A stretch of 35,131 nucleotides of DNA from an uncultured Megasphaera sp. (GCA_934202965.1 CAKPYN010000023.1:1-35131); one strand, 5' to 3'. Positions 16,498 through 25,470 are shown, counted from the first letter of the stretch. Notes: generated by a model from the sequence alone, not told the origin. Program-made: numbers and translations.

Positions 16498-17934
16498 TTA
16501 GGAATTTTCTTTCATTTCACACGGATTAACATTGGCATTTTTTCCATACCGGAACCGATATTCAATGGCTTCCAACGTATGCCCTTTGGTTTCCGGTACA
16601 AAATACGCTGCCAACAACACTGTAACTATATTAATCGCTGCAAATCCCCAGAAGGTATACGACAAACCAACGTATTCCATAAAGATTGGGAATGTCAGAC
16701 CGACACAGAAGTTAGAAAGCCATAAGAAACATACGGCTATGCCCATTCCTATCCCGCGAAGACGGGTTGGGAAAATTTCGGAAAGCAATACCCATGTAAC
16801 CGGTGAAATAGCCGATTGCTGGCATGCTAAGAAGCAAACTGTCAATGCTAAGATTAAATAGGGTTGAATCGGTGAACCGCTCAGGGTTAACGAAACTATA
16901 CCCATCAAAATCAACACGATAATAATACCAATCTGTCCGCCAATCAGCATATGGCGCCGTCCAACGCGTGCCAACAGCCAAAAAGCAAAGAAGGTAGCCA
17001 GTACAGAAATCAAACCGTTAGCGATATTTCCAATTAACGCGGCTTCCGTACTAAATCCGGAACGCTGCAGAATCTGCGTGCCATAATACATAATCGAGTT
17101 GACACCAGTAAGCTGCTGAATGGCCGCCAAGAACATGCCCAAAAAGACAATCTTGCGAATCCAGCCTTTGCCCAAATCACGAATCGTTGCTTTTTTCTGC
17201 ATGCTGTCTTTTTCCAAGCTGTCTTGAATTTCATTGAGTTCAGCAATGGCCCGTTCGACAGTCCGTGCTTTTTTCAATACCTCTAAGGCATCACTGATAC
17301 GGTTATGTACAACCAGCCAGCGCGGTGATTCCGGCATTCGCTGCATACCGATGAATAAGAAGATCGCCGGCAGCATGGCAATACTCAGCATATACCGCCA
17401 AACGTGTTCATTATCTCCCATGGATATTCCCAATAGAGCATTAAAGGTAAAGGCCAATAACTGCCCGGTAACAACCATCAATTCCCCTTGGTTAACCATA
17501 CGTCCGCGATGTTCAGACGGTGAAATTTCTGCCAAATATACAGGAACCGTTGCCGCAGCACCGCCGACAGCCATACCTAAAATAAATCGGCAAAAAATCA
17601 TAATCGAAGCCGTCGGCGAAATAGTACATCCTAAAGCTCCAAAGAAAAAGAGAACAGCCAAGGTACTTAAGGTTTTCTTACGCCCATAGGCATCGGAAAA
17701 CCGTCCGCCAAATACAGAACCAATCGCTGCGCCCAGCAATAAAATACTAGCTACCAGCCCTTCCGTAACAGGCGTCAAATTTAATTGATCCGGCCTTGAC
17801 ATATAAGGCAACGCCCCATTGATAACACCGGTATCATAGCCAAACAATAAGTTGCCGAAAGTCGAAACAATCATGACTTTAACAAGAAATTGATGCGGTG
17901 TCTGTGTATTTTTACTCTCTACTTGCTCCATCAT
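16498..17934 (-). CDS. iolT: MFS inositol:proton symporter, sugar-porter family (IolT-like)
   Basis: This 478-residue carrier has about 12 membrane segments and the sugar-porter signatures: FGYDTGVINGALPY near the N-terminus, GRFSDAYGRKK after helix 2, PESPRWL at mid-protein, QQLTGVNSIMYY in helix 7 and PETKG near the C-terminus. These match Bacillus IolT-type inositol carriers. It should import free myo-inositol or isomers with protons. Two ATG codons in a row follow the GAAGGGG ribosome site, and either may be used. It lies between iolH and the IIA gene in one operon. Confidence 0.88.
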   Translation of the reverse strand: MMEQVESKNTQTPHQFLVKVMIVSTFGNLLFGYDTGVINGALPYMSRPDQLNLTPVTEGLVASILLLGAAIGSVFGGRFSDAYGRKKTLSTLAVLFFFGALGCTISPTASIMIFCRFILGMAVGGAAATVPVYLAEISPSEHRGRMVNQGELMVVTGQLLAFTFNALLGISMGDNEHVWRYMLSIAMLPAIFLFIGMQRMPESPRWLVVHNRISDALEVLKKARTVERAIAELNEIQDSLEKDSMQKKATIRDLGKGWIRKIVFLGMFLAAIQQLTGVNSIMYYGTQILQRSGFSTEAALIGNIANGLISVLATFFAFWLLARVGRRHMLIGGQIGIIIVLILMGIVSLTLSGSPIQPYLILALTVCFLACQQSAISPVTWVLLSEIFPTRLRGIGMGIAVCFLWLSNFCVGLTFPIFMEYVGLSYTFWGFAAINIVTVLLAAYFVPETKGHTLEAIEYRFRYGKNANVNPCEMKENS

Positions 17935-17963
17935 AACAACCCCTTCCGCATAGGCCTATATCA

Positions 17964-18884
17964 TTATTTACCCAATAATTCACGTTCAATCCGTTCCCGT
18001 GCAGCCGGCGCTTGAACTGCCATTTTTTCAGGGAATCCGAAATAGGATACGCAGGCAATCGTATCGCCGCCTACTTTCGGCGCATTATCTTGGAGTTGTT
18101 TCGTCGCAAAGTTCGTTTCCCGCAAGGTTTCGAAGATGCCGTCAAAATCGACTTCGCCTTCACCCATTGCTAAATGCTGGTGAATCGTGGCATCGGCACG
18201 ACCTCGTTGATTGAGGAACGGCGGATTCAGAATGTACCGGCAGTCCAAGGTCTGATTATACGTATCGGCAAACAACACGTGTGTCAATTCATCGCCGGCA
18301 TATTTCAGCATCGATCGTACATCGCCCTTGCCCTGATCATAGAAGAATCCGTGCGGGCTGGAATAGACATAGCCCAAATTTTTGCTGCGGAACGATTTGA
18401 CCATATCGCAGGCTTCATTATTCAGCTCACAAAAATCATACGGATGGGACTGAATTTCAACACGCAAGCCTTCTTTTTCAATAATCGGCAGTAATTCTTC
18501 CATCGAGCGGAACCACATGCCATTGCATATTTCCTGCTGATTCGGATCGCCGGAAAATTCTGTATTAATAACAGGTACATTCATATTTACAGCGATTTCG
18601 ATCATCCTTTTCCAGTTGGCTACGGCATGCTGGCGTTGTTCTTCCGTAGGGCCGGACCAACGATACACACAAATGAATGAGGAAATTTCTACGCCTGTTT
18701 CTTTTAAGGCTTTCCGGTATTCTGCTTCGCATTCTTCTGAAAACAACGGGTGTTTGTAAAACGGATTGATACGCGGATGCGGTGATTGTTCGATATATTT
18801 ATATCCCCAATCGGCAACCTGATGTACCATATCGTTAATGCTCATCTGTTTGGCTAATACGTCTACGTCAAATGCAATTTTCAT
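17964..18884 (-). CDS. iolH: IolH-like sugar-phosphate isomerase/epimerase (TIM barrel)
   Basis: This 306-residue protein belongs to the xylose-isomerase-like TIM-barrel family. It starts MKIAFDVDVLAKQ and contains YIEQSPHPRINPF, ETGVEISSFICVYRW, NTEFSGDP and EIQSHPYDF, which resemble Bacillus IolH. The reaction of IolH is not settled; it is expected to act on a keto-inositol or a downstream isomer. It is the first gene of the operon that continues into iolT, the IIA gene, iolI and iolG, with AAAGGAAG as ribosome site. Its assignment to IolH is firmer than any reaction. Confidence 0.75.
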   Translation of the reverse strand: MKIAFDVDVLAKQMSINDMVHQVADWGYKYIEQSPHPRINPFYKHPLFSEECEAEYRKALKETGVEISSFICVYRWSGPTEEQRQHAVANWKRMIEIAVNMNVPVINTEFSGDPNQQEICNGMWFRSMEELLPIIEKEGLRVEIQSHPYDFCELNNEACDMVKSFRSKNLGYVYSSPHGFFYDQGKGDVRSMLKYAGDELTHVLFADTYNQTLDCRYILNPPFLNQRGRADATIHQHLAMGEGEVDFDGIFETLRETNFATKQLQDNAPKVGGDTIACVSYFGFPEKMAVQAPAARERIERELLGK

Positions 18885-18943
18885 GTGTATAACTTCCTTT
18901 CTATTCGGTATCTTGTATTTCTTACGACTTATTTCATGGTTTT

Positions 18944-18949
18944 ATTATA
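18944..18949 (-). promoter_or_regulatory. Putative -10 box of the iolH operon
   Basis: A perfect TATAAT on the minus strand lies 60 nt upstream of iolH but has no -35 at 16-18 nt. This suggests activation, perhaps by the AraC protein encoded at 19078 just upstream. Confidence 0.45.
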
Positions 18950-18994
18950 GTCATATTTTAAATGAATTTCTTTCATATTCCTGCTTAGTTTTGG

Positions 18995-19033
18995 ACAAAA
19001 AAAATAGTGCAAACCCAAAGTTTTGCACTATTC
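18995..19033 (-). terminator. Intrinsic terminator after the third AraC gene
   Basis: AATAGTGCAAA (19003-19013) pairs with TTTGCACTATT (19022-19032). On the minus strand it is followed by a run of eight T. It separates the AraC gene from the iolH operon. Confidence 0.85.
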
Positions 19034-19077
19034 TGCAAGTTTATCATACTATATATGATATTTGCATATATAAGCGT

Positions 19078-19968
19078 CTATATATTACACATTTTATCAA
19101 GCCGTTTAAACTGTTCACGGCCTATTTTCAATTTACGATAATTCTGCGGTGCCAATCCGACAAATTTTTTAAATTGATTATTAAAATAACTGATATTGTC
19201 AAAGCCTACGCGCAAACTGATTTCTGTAATGGATAAATCCGTCTGAATTAACAAATTTTGTGCCAAACCAATACGACGGCGGATAATGTATTGAATCGGC
19301 GCAAAACCGGAACGTTTTTTGAACTGATGGGCAAAGCTGGATGCACTCATATTCGCTCTGGCACTAAGGTCTGCAATAGATAGTTCTTCCATAAAATGAT
19401 GGTCCATATAGTCTTTTACCTGACTTAGCACGGCTTCGCGCTTTGTTTGTTTTGCTTTGGGCATATGCGGCACTTGATACAGCAAGATATACAACAGCGC
19501 ATACAGCAAATGATAACATATTAAATCAGCACCTTGTTTTTCTTGTTCCATCTGCTGATATAAACAGGAAAACAACGATTCAATCGATGAAGCCAGCGGG
19601 CCTGTATGAATCTGCGGTGACCATTCGGGGAGCAGTAAATGGTCTGCTTCCAATCCAGGAAGAGCCAATCCCCGCAAGCCGCAATTATAAAACCAAAACC
19701 CTTGGTCCGGATCGGCACATTCGTCATGAACTACACCTTTATTGTAAATAACAAAATCTCCTGCTTGGACATGATATATACCGCCGTCAATACTGATGTT
19801 GGCGGCTCCGCGAATAACATACTGCAGTTCCAGGTGGCGTTGATGTGCATGAAACGCCGACGGCAAACTGGTTTCTTCTTTATCTGCATATCCCACGTAG
19901 GACAAATGAATGCCGTCATTGAGCGAAAGCGGTTTTTCTGTTGTCTTTTTACGATAAATAAGCGCCAT
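19078..19968 (-). CDS. AraC-family regulator (third copy)
   Basis: This regulator has an N-terminal cupin fold (about 35-110; AFHAHQRHLELQYVIRG, then GDFVIYNKGVVHDE) and a C-terminal AraC domain. The helix-turn-helix segments surround LSIADLSARANMSASSFAHQ and ITEISLRVGFDNISYFNNQF. The ATG at 19968 (MALIYRKK) has AAAGGA 8 nt upstream; an alternative ATG at 19989 follows AGGA by 6 nt and would add seven residues. It lies upstream of, and codirectional with, the iolH operon but is cut off from it by a terminator. I infer that it activates that operon. It is a more distant paralogue of the other two AraC proteins. Confidence 0.87.
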   Translation of the reverse strand: MALIYRKKTTEKPLSLNDGIHLSYVGYADKEETSLPSAFHAHQRHLELQYVIRGAANISIDGGIYHVQAGDFVIYNKGVVHDECADPDQGFWFYNCGLRGLALPGLEADHLLLPEWSPQIHTGPLASSIESLFSCLYQQMEQEKQGADLICYHLLYALLYILLYQVPHMPKAKQTKREAVLSQVKDYMDHHFMEELSIADLSARANMSASSFAHQFKKRSGFAPIQYIIRRRIGLAQNLLIQTDLSITEISLRVGFDNISYFNNQFKKFVGLAPQNYRKLKIGREQFKRLDKMCNI

Positions 19969-20155
19969 ACCCTTCTTCCTTTCTTCCATCACTTTTCCTA
20001 TACTTATTTTTTATATTATACTATATTTTACAAAATAAACCAACTTTGCTACTATATATACCCATTTTTACGTTAAAAAGTATACATATACCCCAAAAAT
20101 AGCTTCTATATAAAAATCACATTATCCCCATACACGAATTCTATGCCGCTGTGTA

Positions 20156-20184
20156 TTGACAACCCAGCAACAACATGATATTTT
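20156..20184 (+). promoter_or_regulatory. Promoter of the stand-alone PTS IIA gene
   Basis: TTGACA (20156-20161) and TATTTT (20179-20184) are separated by 17 nt. The -35 is consensus. The region upstream to 19990 (about 165 nt) is AT-rich with repeated TATATA-like tracts and no gene. Confidence 0.65.
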
Positions 20185-20232
20185 CTTGTATATTCCATGT
20201 CTATTTCTTTGCATCTATAGGAGGATTTTTCA

Positions 20233-20550
20233 ATGACATCGTATGATGAATTGGCGTTTCAAATTATTAGTTTAGCCGGTGATGGCCGCGGTAAATTAAC
20301 AGAAGCCATGAAACATGCCCGTAAAAATAATTTTGGTAAAGCAGCCGACTGTTTAAGAGATGCTGATAAGGCACTGTTAAAAGCCCATCAGCTCCAAACA
20401 CAGGAATTATTAAAAAAATATGCCGATGGTACATTAACAGAACCATTAAACGTAGTGATTACACACGCTCAAGATTATGTTATGACGGCGTTGGCCATGC
20501 GCGATATGGTGGAAGAAATTATCAATTTATATGCAAAATTAAATAAATAG
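20233..20550 (+). CDS. PTS lactose/cellobiose-type IIA protein, stand-alone orphan
   Basis: This 105-residue protein is full length for the Lac IIA family, with His78 and Asp81 in ITHAQDYVMT. It is a paralogue of the IIA protein at 16159. It is transcribed alone from its own promoter, starts after AGGAGG, and ends at a strong bidirectional terminator. No IIB or IIC gene is nearby. With a good promoter and no partner it may be a general phospho-carrier or sensor, or it may serve a permease elsewhere in the genome. Confidence 0.88.
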   Translation: MTSYDELAFQIISLAGDGRGKLTEAMKHARKNNFGKAADCLRDADKALLKAHQLQTQELLKKYADGTLTEPLNVVITHAQDYVMTALAMRDMVEEIINLYAKLNK

Positions 20551-20562
20551 CGTATTTACACT

Positions 20563-20613
20563 AAAAAGCTGCAACACAATGGGATATTTCTCTCATTGTG
20601 TTGCAGCTTTTTT
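20563..20613. terminator. Bidirectional terminator
   Basis: AGCTGCAACACAATG pairs with CATTGTGTTGCAGCT (20568-20582 and 20594-20608), flanked by A5 and T7 runs. It serves the IIA gene on plus and the EamA gene on minus. Confidence 0.92.
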
Positions 20614-20626
20614 TACCAAGTCGCTG

Positions 20627-21505
20627 TCATTTGCTGTGTGTCGTCGCGTATACGCCAATAAAAATACAGGCTGCACCGACGAGTTCTTGTATGCCAATGA
20701 TTTCAGCAAACAGGAAATACCCGCCTATCATGCCAACGACAGGCGTGACGTTTTGAAAAATAGCCGTTAGACTGGGGCCGGCATTTTTTACGCCAATATT
20801 CCAAAACAGCATGGCAATAATACCGCCAAAAATAACCGTATAGGCAAAAGACAGGGCCAGCGGCGTATCTAATGGTGCTGGATAAAAATCCTGCATCGCC
20901 ATGCCATAAGCCAGTGTAATACAAGCGCCAAATAATCCGGCCCAACCCGTCGTCAACACAGGCGGCATGTCTTTCATGACGCGTACGCCAATGATCGAAT
21001 ACGTTGTCCAAGCAACTTGGGCAAGCAAGAAAAAAATGTCGCCCCGATTAAATGCAAACTGCGTAATCACATATAGCGAACCATGGCTGACTACGACAAC
21101 AGCACCGATAAAAGACAAACCAATCCCCAGCCAAGCCCTTAGCGGCAGCCGTTCGCGAATCCAAAAAGAAGCAAAAAAAGCCGTAATAGCCGGTGACGCA
21201 GCAGCAATGAGCGTGCAGTTCGTTACGGTCGAAACCTGCAGCCCCGTAAATTGCAGTACATTATTGATGCCAATACCGGTCACGCCCATCAGCAGCAATG
21301 GCAGAAGGCATTTCTTTTTGGGAAGAATTCCTTCTCCCCGCACCAGTGATAGGCCCAGTAAAAAGGCACCAATCAGCACATAGCGCATCGTCGTAATTGT
21401 TACAGGCGACCATGCAGCTACCAGCCATTTAATACATAATGGCTGAATGCCCCAAATAAACGTGGTGGCAATTAAAATTGCGTATGTTTTTTGTATGGTA
21501 TTCAT
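20627..21505 (-). CDS. EamA/DMT-superfamily exporter
   Basis: This 292-residue membrane protein has about ten hydrophobic segments in two EamA repeats. The first opens IATTFIWGIQPLCIKW and holds FTGLQVSTVTNCTLI. The second has WTTYSIIGVRVMKD and GPSLTAIFQNVTPVVGMIGGYF with LVGAACIFIGVY at the end. Members export amino acids or other small metabolites. The ribosome site is weak. It lies downstream of iolE but beyond a terminator, so it is probably a separate unit. The substrate is unknown. Confidence 0.85.
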   Translation of the reverse strand: MNTIQKTYAILIATTFIWGIQPLCIKWLVAAWSPVTITTMRYVLIGAFLLGLSLVRGEGILPKKKCLLPLLLMGVTGIGINNVLQFTGLQVSTVTNCTLIAAASPAITAFFASFWIRERLPLRAWLGIGLSFIGAVVVVSHGSLYVITQFAFNRGDIFFLLAQVAWTTYSIIGVRVMKDMPPVLTTGWAGLFGACITLAYGMAMQDFYPAPLDTPLALSFAYTVIFGGIIAMLFWNIGVKNAGPSLTAIFQNVTPVVGMIGGYFLFAEIIGIQELVGAACIFIGVYATTHSK

Positions 21506-21547
21506 ATATATTTTTTCACCATCTGCACAGACATATGACCCATATAC

Positions 21548-21576
21548 TAAAAACCGCCCTATGCAGAGCGGTTTCC
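21548..21576 (-). terminator. Intrinsic terminator of the iol catabolic operon
   Basis: AAACCGC (21551-21557) pairs with GCGGTTT (21568-21574). On the minus strand it is followed by TTTTTAG. It lies about 110 nt past the iolE stop codon. Confidence 0.75.
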
Positions 21577-21604
21577 AGTATTTAAGAATATTTAAGAAAG
21601 TGGT

Positions 21605-21701
21605 ATTAGATGTGTGCTTTTAGGTATATATTTAAATGTATTCTTATAGATGTGTTCTCTTACTATTGTTTGGAAGTTTGAGTGATTAGATGTGTGCTTT
21701 T
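21605..21701. repeat. Direct repeat of the iolE 3' end
   Basis: A 17-bp ATTAGATGTGTGCTTTT occurs at 21605-21621 and again at 21685-21701, where it carries the iolE stop and last codons. A degenerate third part (TAGATGTGT) lies near 21647-21655. The copies are 80 bp apart. Confidence 0.7.
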
Positions 21702-22573
21702 TCTTTAATGTATTTACGAGCTTTGATAGCATATTCAAGCGGATTTGCTTTAGCCGGATCTTGTTCTGCTTCTACGATGAACCAGCCATCATAATCGCTG
21801 GCATTTACGATATCGAAAATCGGTTCGAAATCAACATCACCGTCGCCAGGAACCGTGAACATACCAGCGCGAACGCCGTCGAGGAAGCTCATGTCTTCAG
21901 CTTTAACTTTGTTGCGGATGTCCATGCGAACGTCTTTCAAATGGATGTGACGGATACGCGGCAAGTATTTTTTGAGGATTGCCAAGTAATCTTCGCCGGA
22001 GCATACGAGATGGCCCGTATCATAGAGAAGGAATACGAGGTTCGGATCGGTCATTTCCATGAGGCGGTCAATTTCTTCCGTCGTCTGAACGCCTGTGCCC
22101 ATATGATGATGGTAGGTCATAGTAAGACCGATTTTTTTAGCAACAGCGCCGAGTTTGTTGAGGCCTTCAGCCAAAACTTTCCACTGTTCTTCTGTATTGG
22201 TCGGTTTGCCTGCAAATACAGGAACGTCCAATTTACCTTGTACAGAGTTGCCCTGTTCTGCAACGTTGCAGAATTTAGCACCCATAGCTTTCAAAAATTC
22301 GCAGTGTGCGATGAAGTCTTTTTCAACTTGTTCGTACGGCTGTGTTAAAAGGAAAGAGCTGAACCAAGCGCTGGCGATGGACATACCGCGAAGATCTAAT
22401 GCTTTTTTCAAAACAGCTGTATCTTTCGGATATTTGCCGCCAACTTCACAGCCGGTAAAGCCAGCCAATGCCATTTCGCTGACACATTGTTCAAATGTAT
22501 TTTCCTTGCCGAGATCGGGCATGTCGTCGTTTGTCCAAGCAATCGGAGCAATGCCTAATTTAATGTTTGCCAT
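21686..22573 (-). CDS. iolE: Myo-inosose-2 dehydratase IolE
   Basis: This 295-residue TIM-barrel enzyme removes water from 2-keto-myo-inositol to give the trihydroxycyclohexane-dione that IolD opens. Family segments are clear: GIAPIAWTNDDMP, FTGCEVGGKYP, MTYHHHMGTGVQT, YDTGHLVCSG, IRHIHLKDVR and VPGDGDVDF. The acidic and histidine residues in these motifs bind the divalent metal. It is the last gene of the catabolic operon, 135 nt after iolD, and has its own AGGAGG site. Its final codons are duplicated downstream. Confidence 0.95.
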   Translation of the reverse strand: MANIKLGIAPIAWTNDDMPDLGKENTFEQCVSEMALAGFTGCEVGGKYPKDTAVLKKALDLRGMSIASAWFSSFLLTQPYEQVEKDFIAHCEFLKAMGAKFCNVAEQGNSVQGKLDVPVFAGKPTNTEEQWKVLAEGLNKLGAVAKKIGLTMTYHHHMGTGVQTTEEIDRLMEMTDPNLVFLLYDTGHLVCSGEDYLAILKKYLPRIRHIHLKDVRMDIRNKVKAEDMSFLDGVRAGMFTVPGDGDVDFEPIFDIVNASDYDGWFIVEAEQDPAKANPLEYAIKARKYIKEKAHI

Positions 22574-22618
22574 GATAAAAATCCTCCTAAAAATATATGC
22601 AAAAGGGGTTATTTCCTT

Positions 22619-22657
22619 AGGTAAGCCTGTACCTGAGAAGGTATTCCCAGGTAAGCC
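22619..22657 (-). ncRNA. Hairpin element in the iolD-iolE gap
   Basis: In the minus-strand transcript TACCTGGGA pairs with TCTCAGGTA (one G-U pair) around a 6-nt loop (22630-22653), bracketed by a direct repeat of GGCTTACCT (plus-strand AGGTAAGCC at 22619-22627 and 22649-22657). No T-run follows, so it is not an ordinary terminator. It may be a stability or processing element inside the operon mRNA. Confidence 0.5.
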
Positions 22658-22708
22658 ATCCCTAAAATTGTGTACAAAATGGAATCCCTTTACGCCCTAG
22701 TCTATCTA

Positions 22709-24655
22709 TTAGTATTTTCTTGCTTTTTCGAAGTTCGGTACCATGAGATTCTGGTATACGTCTTGAATCTTTTGGCTCTTGGATACCTGTGCTACGCCTA
22801 CACGCCACCAGTCGCCATAACCGTGAACCATCGTCTTTGGCAGTACTTTTACATCGATAAGCGTAGAAACAGTCTGTTTCTTAGCATCTTCCAATGCCGC
22901 TTTTAATTCTTCAGCACTGTGAACGGTATACGTTTTGCAGCCATAGGATGCGCCATTCATAGCGAAGTCCATCGGTACAAAGCCGCCGTCCAGTTTGCCT
23001 GTTTCCGGATTGCGGAAACGGAATTCTGTACCAAAGCTGCCCTGGCCGTGGCCGATTTCCAAGTTGTTGATGCAGCCGTTTGTCATATTATCGAATACGA
23101 TAACGTTGATTTTCTTGTGTTCAGCAATAGACTGCGGCAGTTCGGAATGAAGCATCATGTATCCGCCGTCACCGACGAGAGCATATACTTCTTTATCCGG
23201 TTCAGCGTATTTTACGCCGAGTGCTGCATTAACTTCATAGCCCATGCAGGAGAAGCCGTATTCTACATGATAGCCGCCAACGCAGGTCGGACGGAATGCG
23301 CGCTGCAAGTCGCCGGGAAGAGAACCGGATGCGCCAACGATAACGGCATTTTCACCAATTGTTTCGTTGACAACGCCGAGAGCACGAGTCTGCGGCAAGG
23401 AAGAACCAGTCAATTTGATAAATTCTTCACTGACTTTTTCAAAGTCCAAATCATCGTTGACTTCCGGAACAAAGTCTTTGCCCGTATAGTCAAGATGATA
23501 GATACGGTCAATTTCAGCGTCGTTTTTCGCTTTAGCTTCGGCAACTTCTGTCGTATAGCCAGCTTTCCAGCCAGTTTGTTCCAACGCAGCCTGCAAATCT
23601 TCGAGGCAAGCTTTCGCGTCACCTACGACCTGTACGCCATCCATTTTATATGCATGGAATTTGGAAACATTGATGTTGATATAATCAACATCCGGATTCT
23701 GGAATAACCATTTGGAAGATGTTGTGAAGTCCGTATAGCGAGTACCTACGCCGATAACGCAGTCTGCGTCTGCACCGATCGTGTTGGCGCCTAAGCAGCC
23801 TGTTTCACCAATACCGCCGAGATTGAGCGGATGTTTCCAATCAATCGTGCCTTTACCGGCCTGGGTTTCGCCGAAAGGAATACCGAATTTTTCAGCAAAT
23901 GCTTTAAATTCTTCTTCTGCTTCGGAATATTTTACGCCGCCGCCAAAAATAAGAATTGGTTTTTTCTTCGTTTTAATCAATTCAACAGCTTCTTGAATAG
24001 CGCGGGCTGTTGGACGGGGACGATCGATATGATGCACACGTTTTTTGAAGAAGTATTCCGGATAATCGTATGCTTCGCCCTCTACATCCTGCGGAAGGGC
24101 GAGGCAGACAGCACCTGTTTCAGCAGGGTCTGCCAATACGCGCATCGCATGGATCGCAGCCTGCATGAGAATTTCCGGACGCGTAATGCGGTCCCAGTAT
24201 TTACATACGGCTTTGAATGCGTCGTTAGTCGTAATGCTCAAATTGTTTGGCTGTTCCATCTGCTGCAGTACAGGATCCGGCTGACGGTCAGAATAGGTAT
24301 CGCCCGGTAAGAACAAGACAGGAATGCAGTTTGCCGTAGCAGTAGCAGCAGCTACAATCATGTTAGCAGCGCCAGGGCCTACAGAAGATGTGCAGGCATA
24401 CATTTGTTTACGGCGTTTCTGTTTTGCAAAGCCCATAGCCGAATGAGCCATACCTTGTTCGTTACGGCCCATGTGTACGATGAGATGGCCCGGATCTTCT
24501 TCCAATGCCTGACCAATGCCTACGACATTGCCGTGACCAAAGATACCGAATATACCTTCAAACATCGGTGTTTCTTTACCGTCAAATTCAATATACTGGT
24601 TATTGAGGAACTTAACGAGAGCTTGTGCTACCGTCAGTCTAATTGTCTTTGCCAT
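22709..24655 (-). CDS. iolD: 3D-(3,5/4)-trihydroxycyclohexane-1,2-dione hydrolase IolD
   Basis: This 648-residue thiamine-diphosphate enzyme opens the ring of the dione to 5-deoxy-D-glucuronate. The N-terminal domain carries MFEGIFGIFGHGNVVGIGQA, a family hallmark. The ThDP-binding motif begins with GDGGYMM at residue 495 and continues to NN near 530. The length is normal for IolD. It lies between iolB (26 nt upstream in the transcript) and iolE, with AAAGGAG as ribosome site. Confidence 0.96.
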   Translation of the reverse strand: MAKTIRLTVAQALVKFLNNQYIEFDGKETPMFEGIFGIFGHGNVVGIGQALEEDPGHLIVHMGRNEQGMAHSAMGFAKQKRRKQMYACTSSVGPGAANMIVAAATATANCIPVLFLPGDTYSDRQPDPVLQQMEQPNNLSITTNDAFKAVCKYWDRITRPEILMQAAIHAMRVLADPAETGAVCLALPQDVEGEAYDYPEYFFKKRVHHIDRPRPTARAIQEAVELIKTKKKPILIFGGGVKYSEAEEEFKAFAEKFGIPFGETQAGKGTIDWKHPLNLGGIGETGCLGANTIGADADCVIGVGTRYTDFTTSSKWLFQNPDVDYININVSKFHAYKMDGVQVVGDAKACLEDLQAALEQTGWKAGYTTEVAEAKAKNDAEIDRIYHLDYTGKDFVPEVNDDLDFEKVSEEFIKLTGSSLPQTRALGVVNETIGENAVIVGASGSLPGDLQRAFRPTCVGGYHVEYGFSCMGYEVNAALGVKYAEPDKEVYALVGDGGYMMLHSELPQSIAEHKKINVIVFDNMTNGCINNLEIGHGQGSFGTEFRFRNPETGKLDGGFVPMDFAMNGASYGCKTYTVHSAEELKAALEDAKKQTVSTLIDVKVLPKTMVHGYGDWWRVGVAQVSKSQKIQDVYQNLMVPNFEKARKY

Positions 24656-24681
24656 GTTAATCTCCTTTAAAATCGTATTTC

Positions 24682-25470
24682 TTATTTATGCGGTTCCCAG
24701 ATTTTAGCGTCTTTATCGAGCAGCCATACATGTTCCGGTACGTCCGTACGTGTCTTTTTCCAAGGATCGTTCGGAAGATGACGAATCATCCAGCTGTACC
24801 ACATCGCATAGCCCGGAGCGGCAACCTGGGGATGCATATAACCGCTGGAAAGTTCAGACCATGTATTCTGTTTAATCATGAATACGTTGTCTCCAATAAA
24901 GCATGCGCCAAAACCCTGCGGTTTGTCAAATTTATAGGTATATACTTCCGGCTGCGGATGCGTATGCGGAATATAACCGGACCAACGACCTGGGCTGGTT
25001 ATAACTTCACCGTTTACCATGTTGGAGTACGGTGCGTTGTCATAGTCAAAAATAGTGCGGACAGTACGTTCTGCCGTGGAGTTCCAAACACCTTGGCCAA
25101 AGATATCGCACTGTACATCTTCCGGACGATAGAATACCGGTTCAAAGTCTTTTTCATTGACCGTTTTCTGAATCAATACTTCAGATACTGTCAACGCTTT
25201 GATCACAACTTTTTTACCATGAGGAACGTGGAGGCAGTACGGGTTTTCATCAAAAATAGAATCGCGGTGCATAACTTCCGTTTTGCCGTCCCACGTAATT
25301 TCTACCTTACCAGTTACGATAACAAATGCCGTTTCCTGCAGTGCATCTTCAAATTCAACGACTTCATTGACGTCCATTTCTTGGTAGCCAATATCCATGA
25401 GCATGTCGCTGTGACGAGTTGTCATTTCGTTATAGCCGTGTTTTAATTCGCCTAATTCACCGAGTCTCAT
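24682..25470 (-). CDS. iolB: 5-deoxy-glucuronate isomerase IolB
   Basis: The ATG at 25470 overlaps the iolC stop as ATGA, which signals translational coupling; an in-frame TTG slightly upstream is less likely. The 262-residue protein has the two-cupin plan of IolB. Conserved segments include DNAPYSNMVNGEVI, GRWSGYIPHTHPQPEVY with the metal-binding histidines, and YMHPQVAAPGYAMWYSW. It isomerises 5-deoxy-glucuronate to 2-deoxy-5-keto-gluconate, the IolC substrate. The gene order iolC-iolB-iolD follows reaction steps closely. Confidence 0.95.
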   Translation of the reverse strand: MRLGELGELKHGYNEMTTRHSDMLMDIGYQEMDVNEVVEFEDALQETAFVIVTGKVEITWDGKTEVMHRDSIFDENPYCLHVPHGKKVVIKALTVSEVLIQKTVNEKDFEPVFYRPEDVQCDIFGQGVWNSTAERTVRTIFDYDNAPYSNMVNGEVITSPGRWSGYIPHTHPQPEVYTYKFDKPQGFGACFIGDNVFMIKQNTWSELSSGYMHPQVAAPGYAMWYSWMIRHLPNDPWKKTRTDVPEHVWLLDKDAKIWEPHK

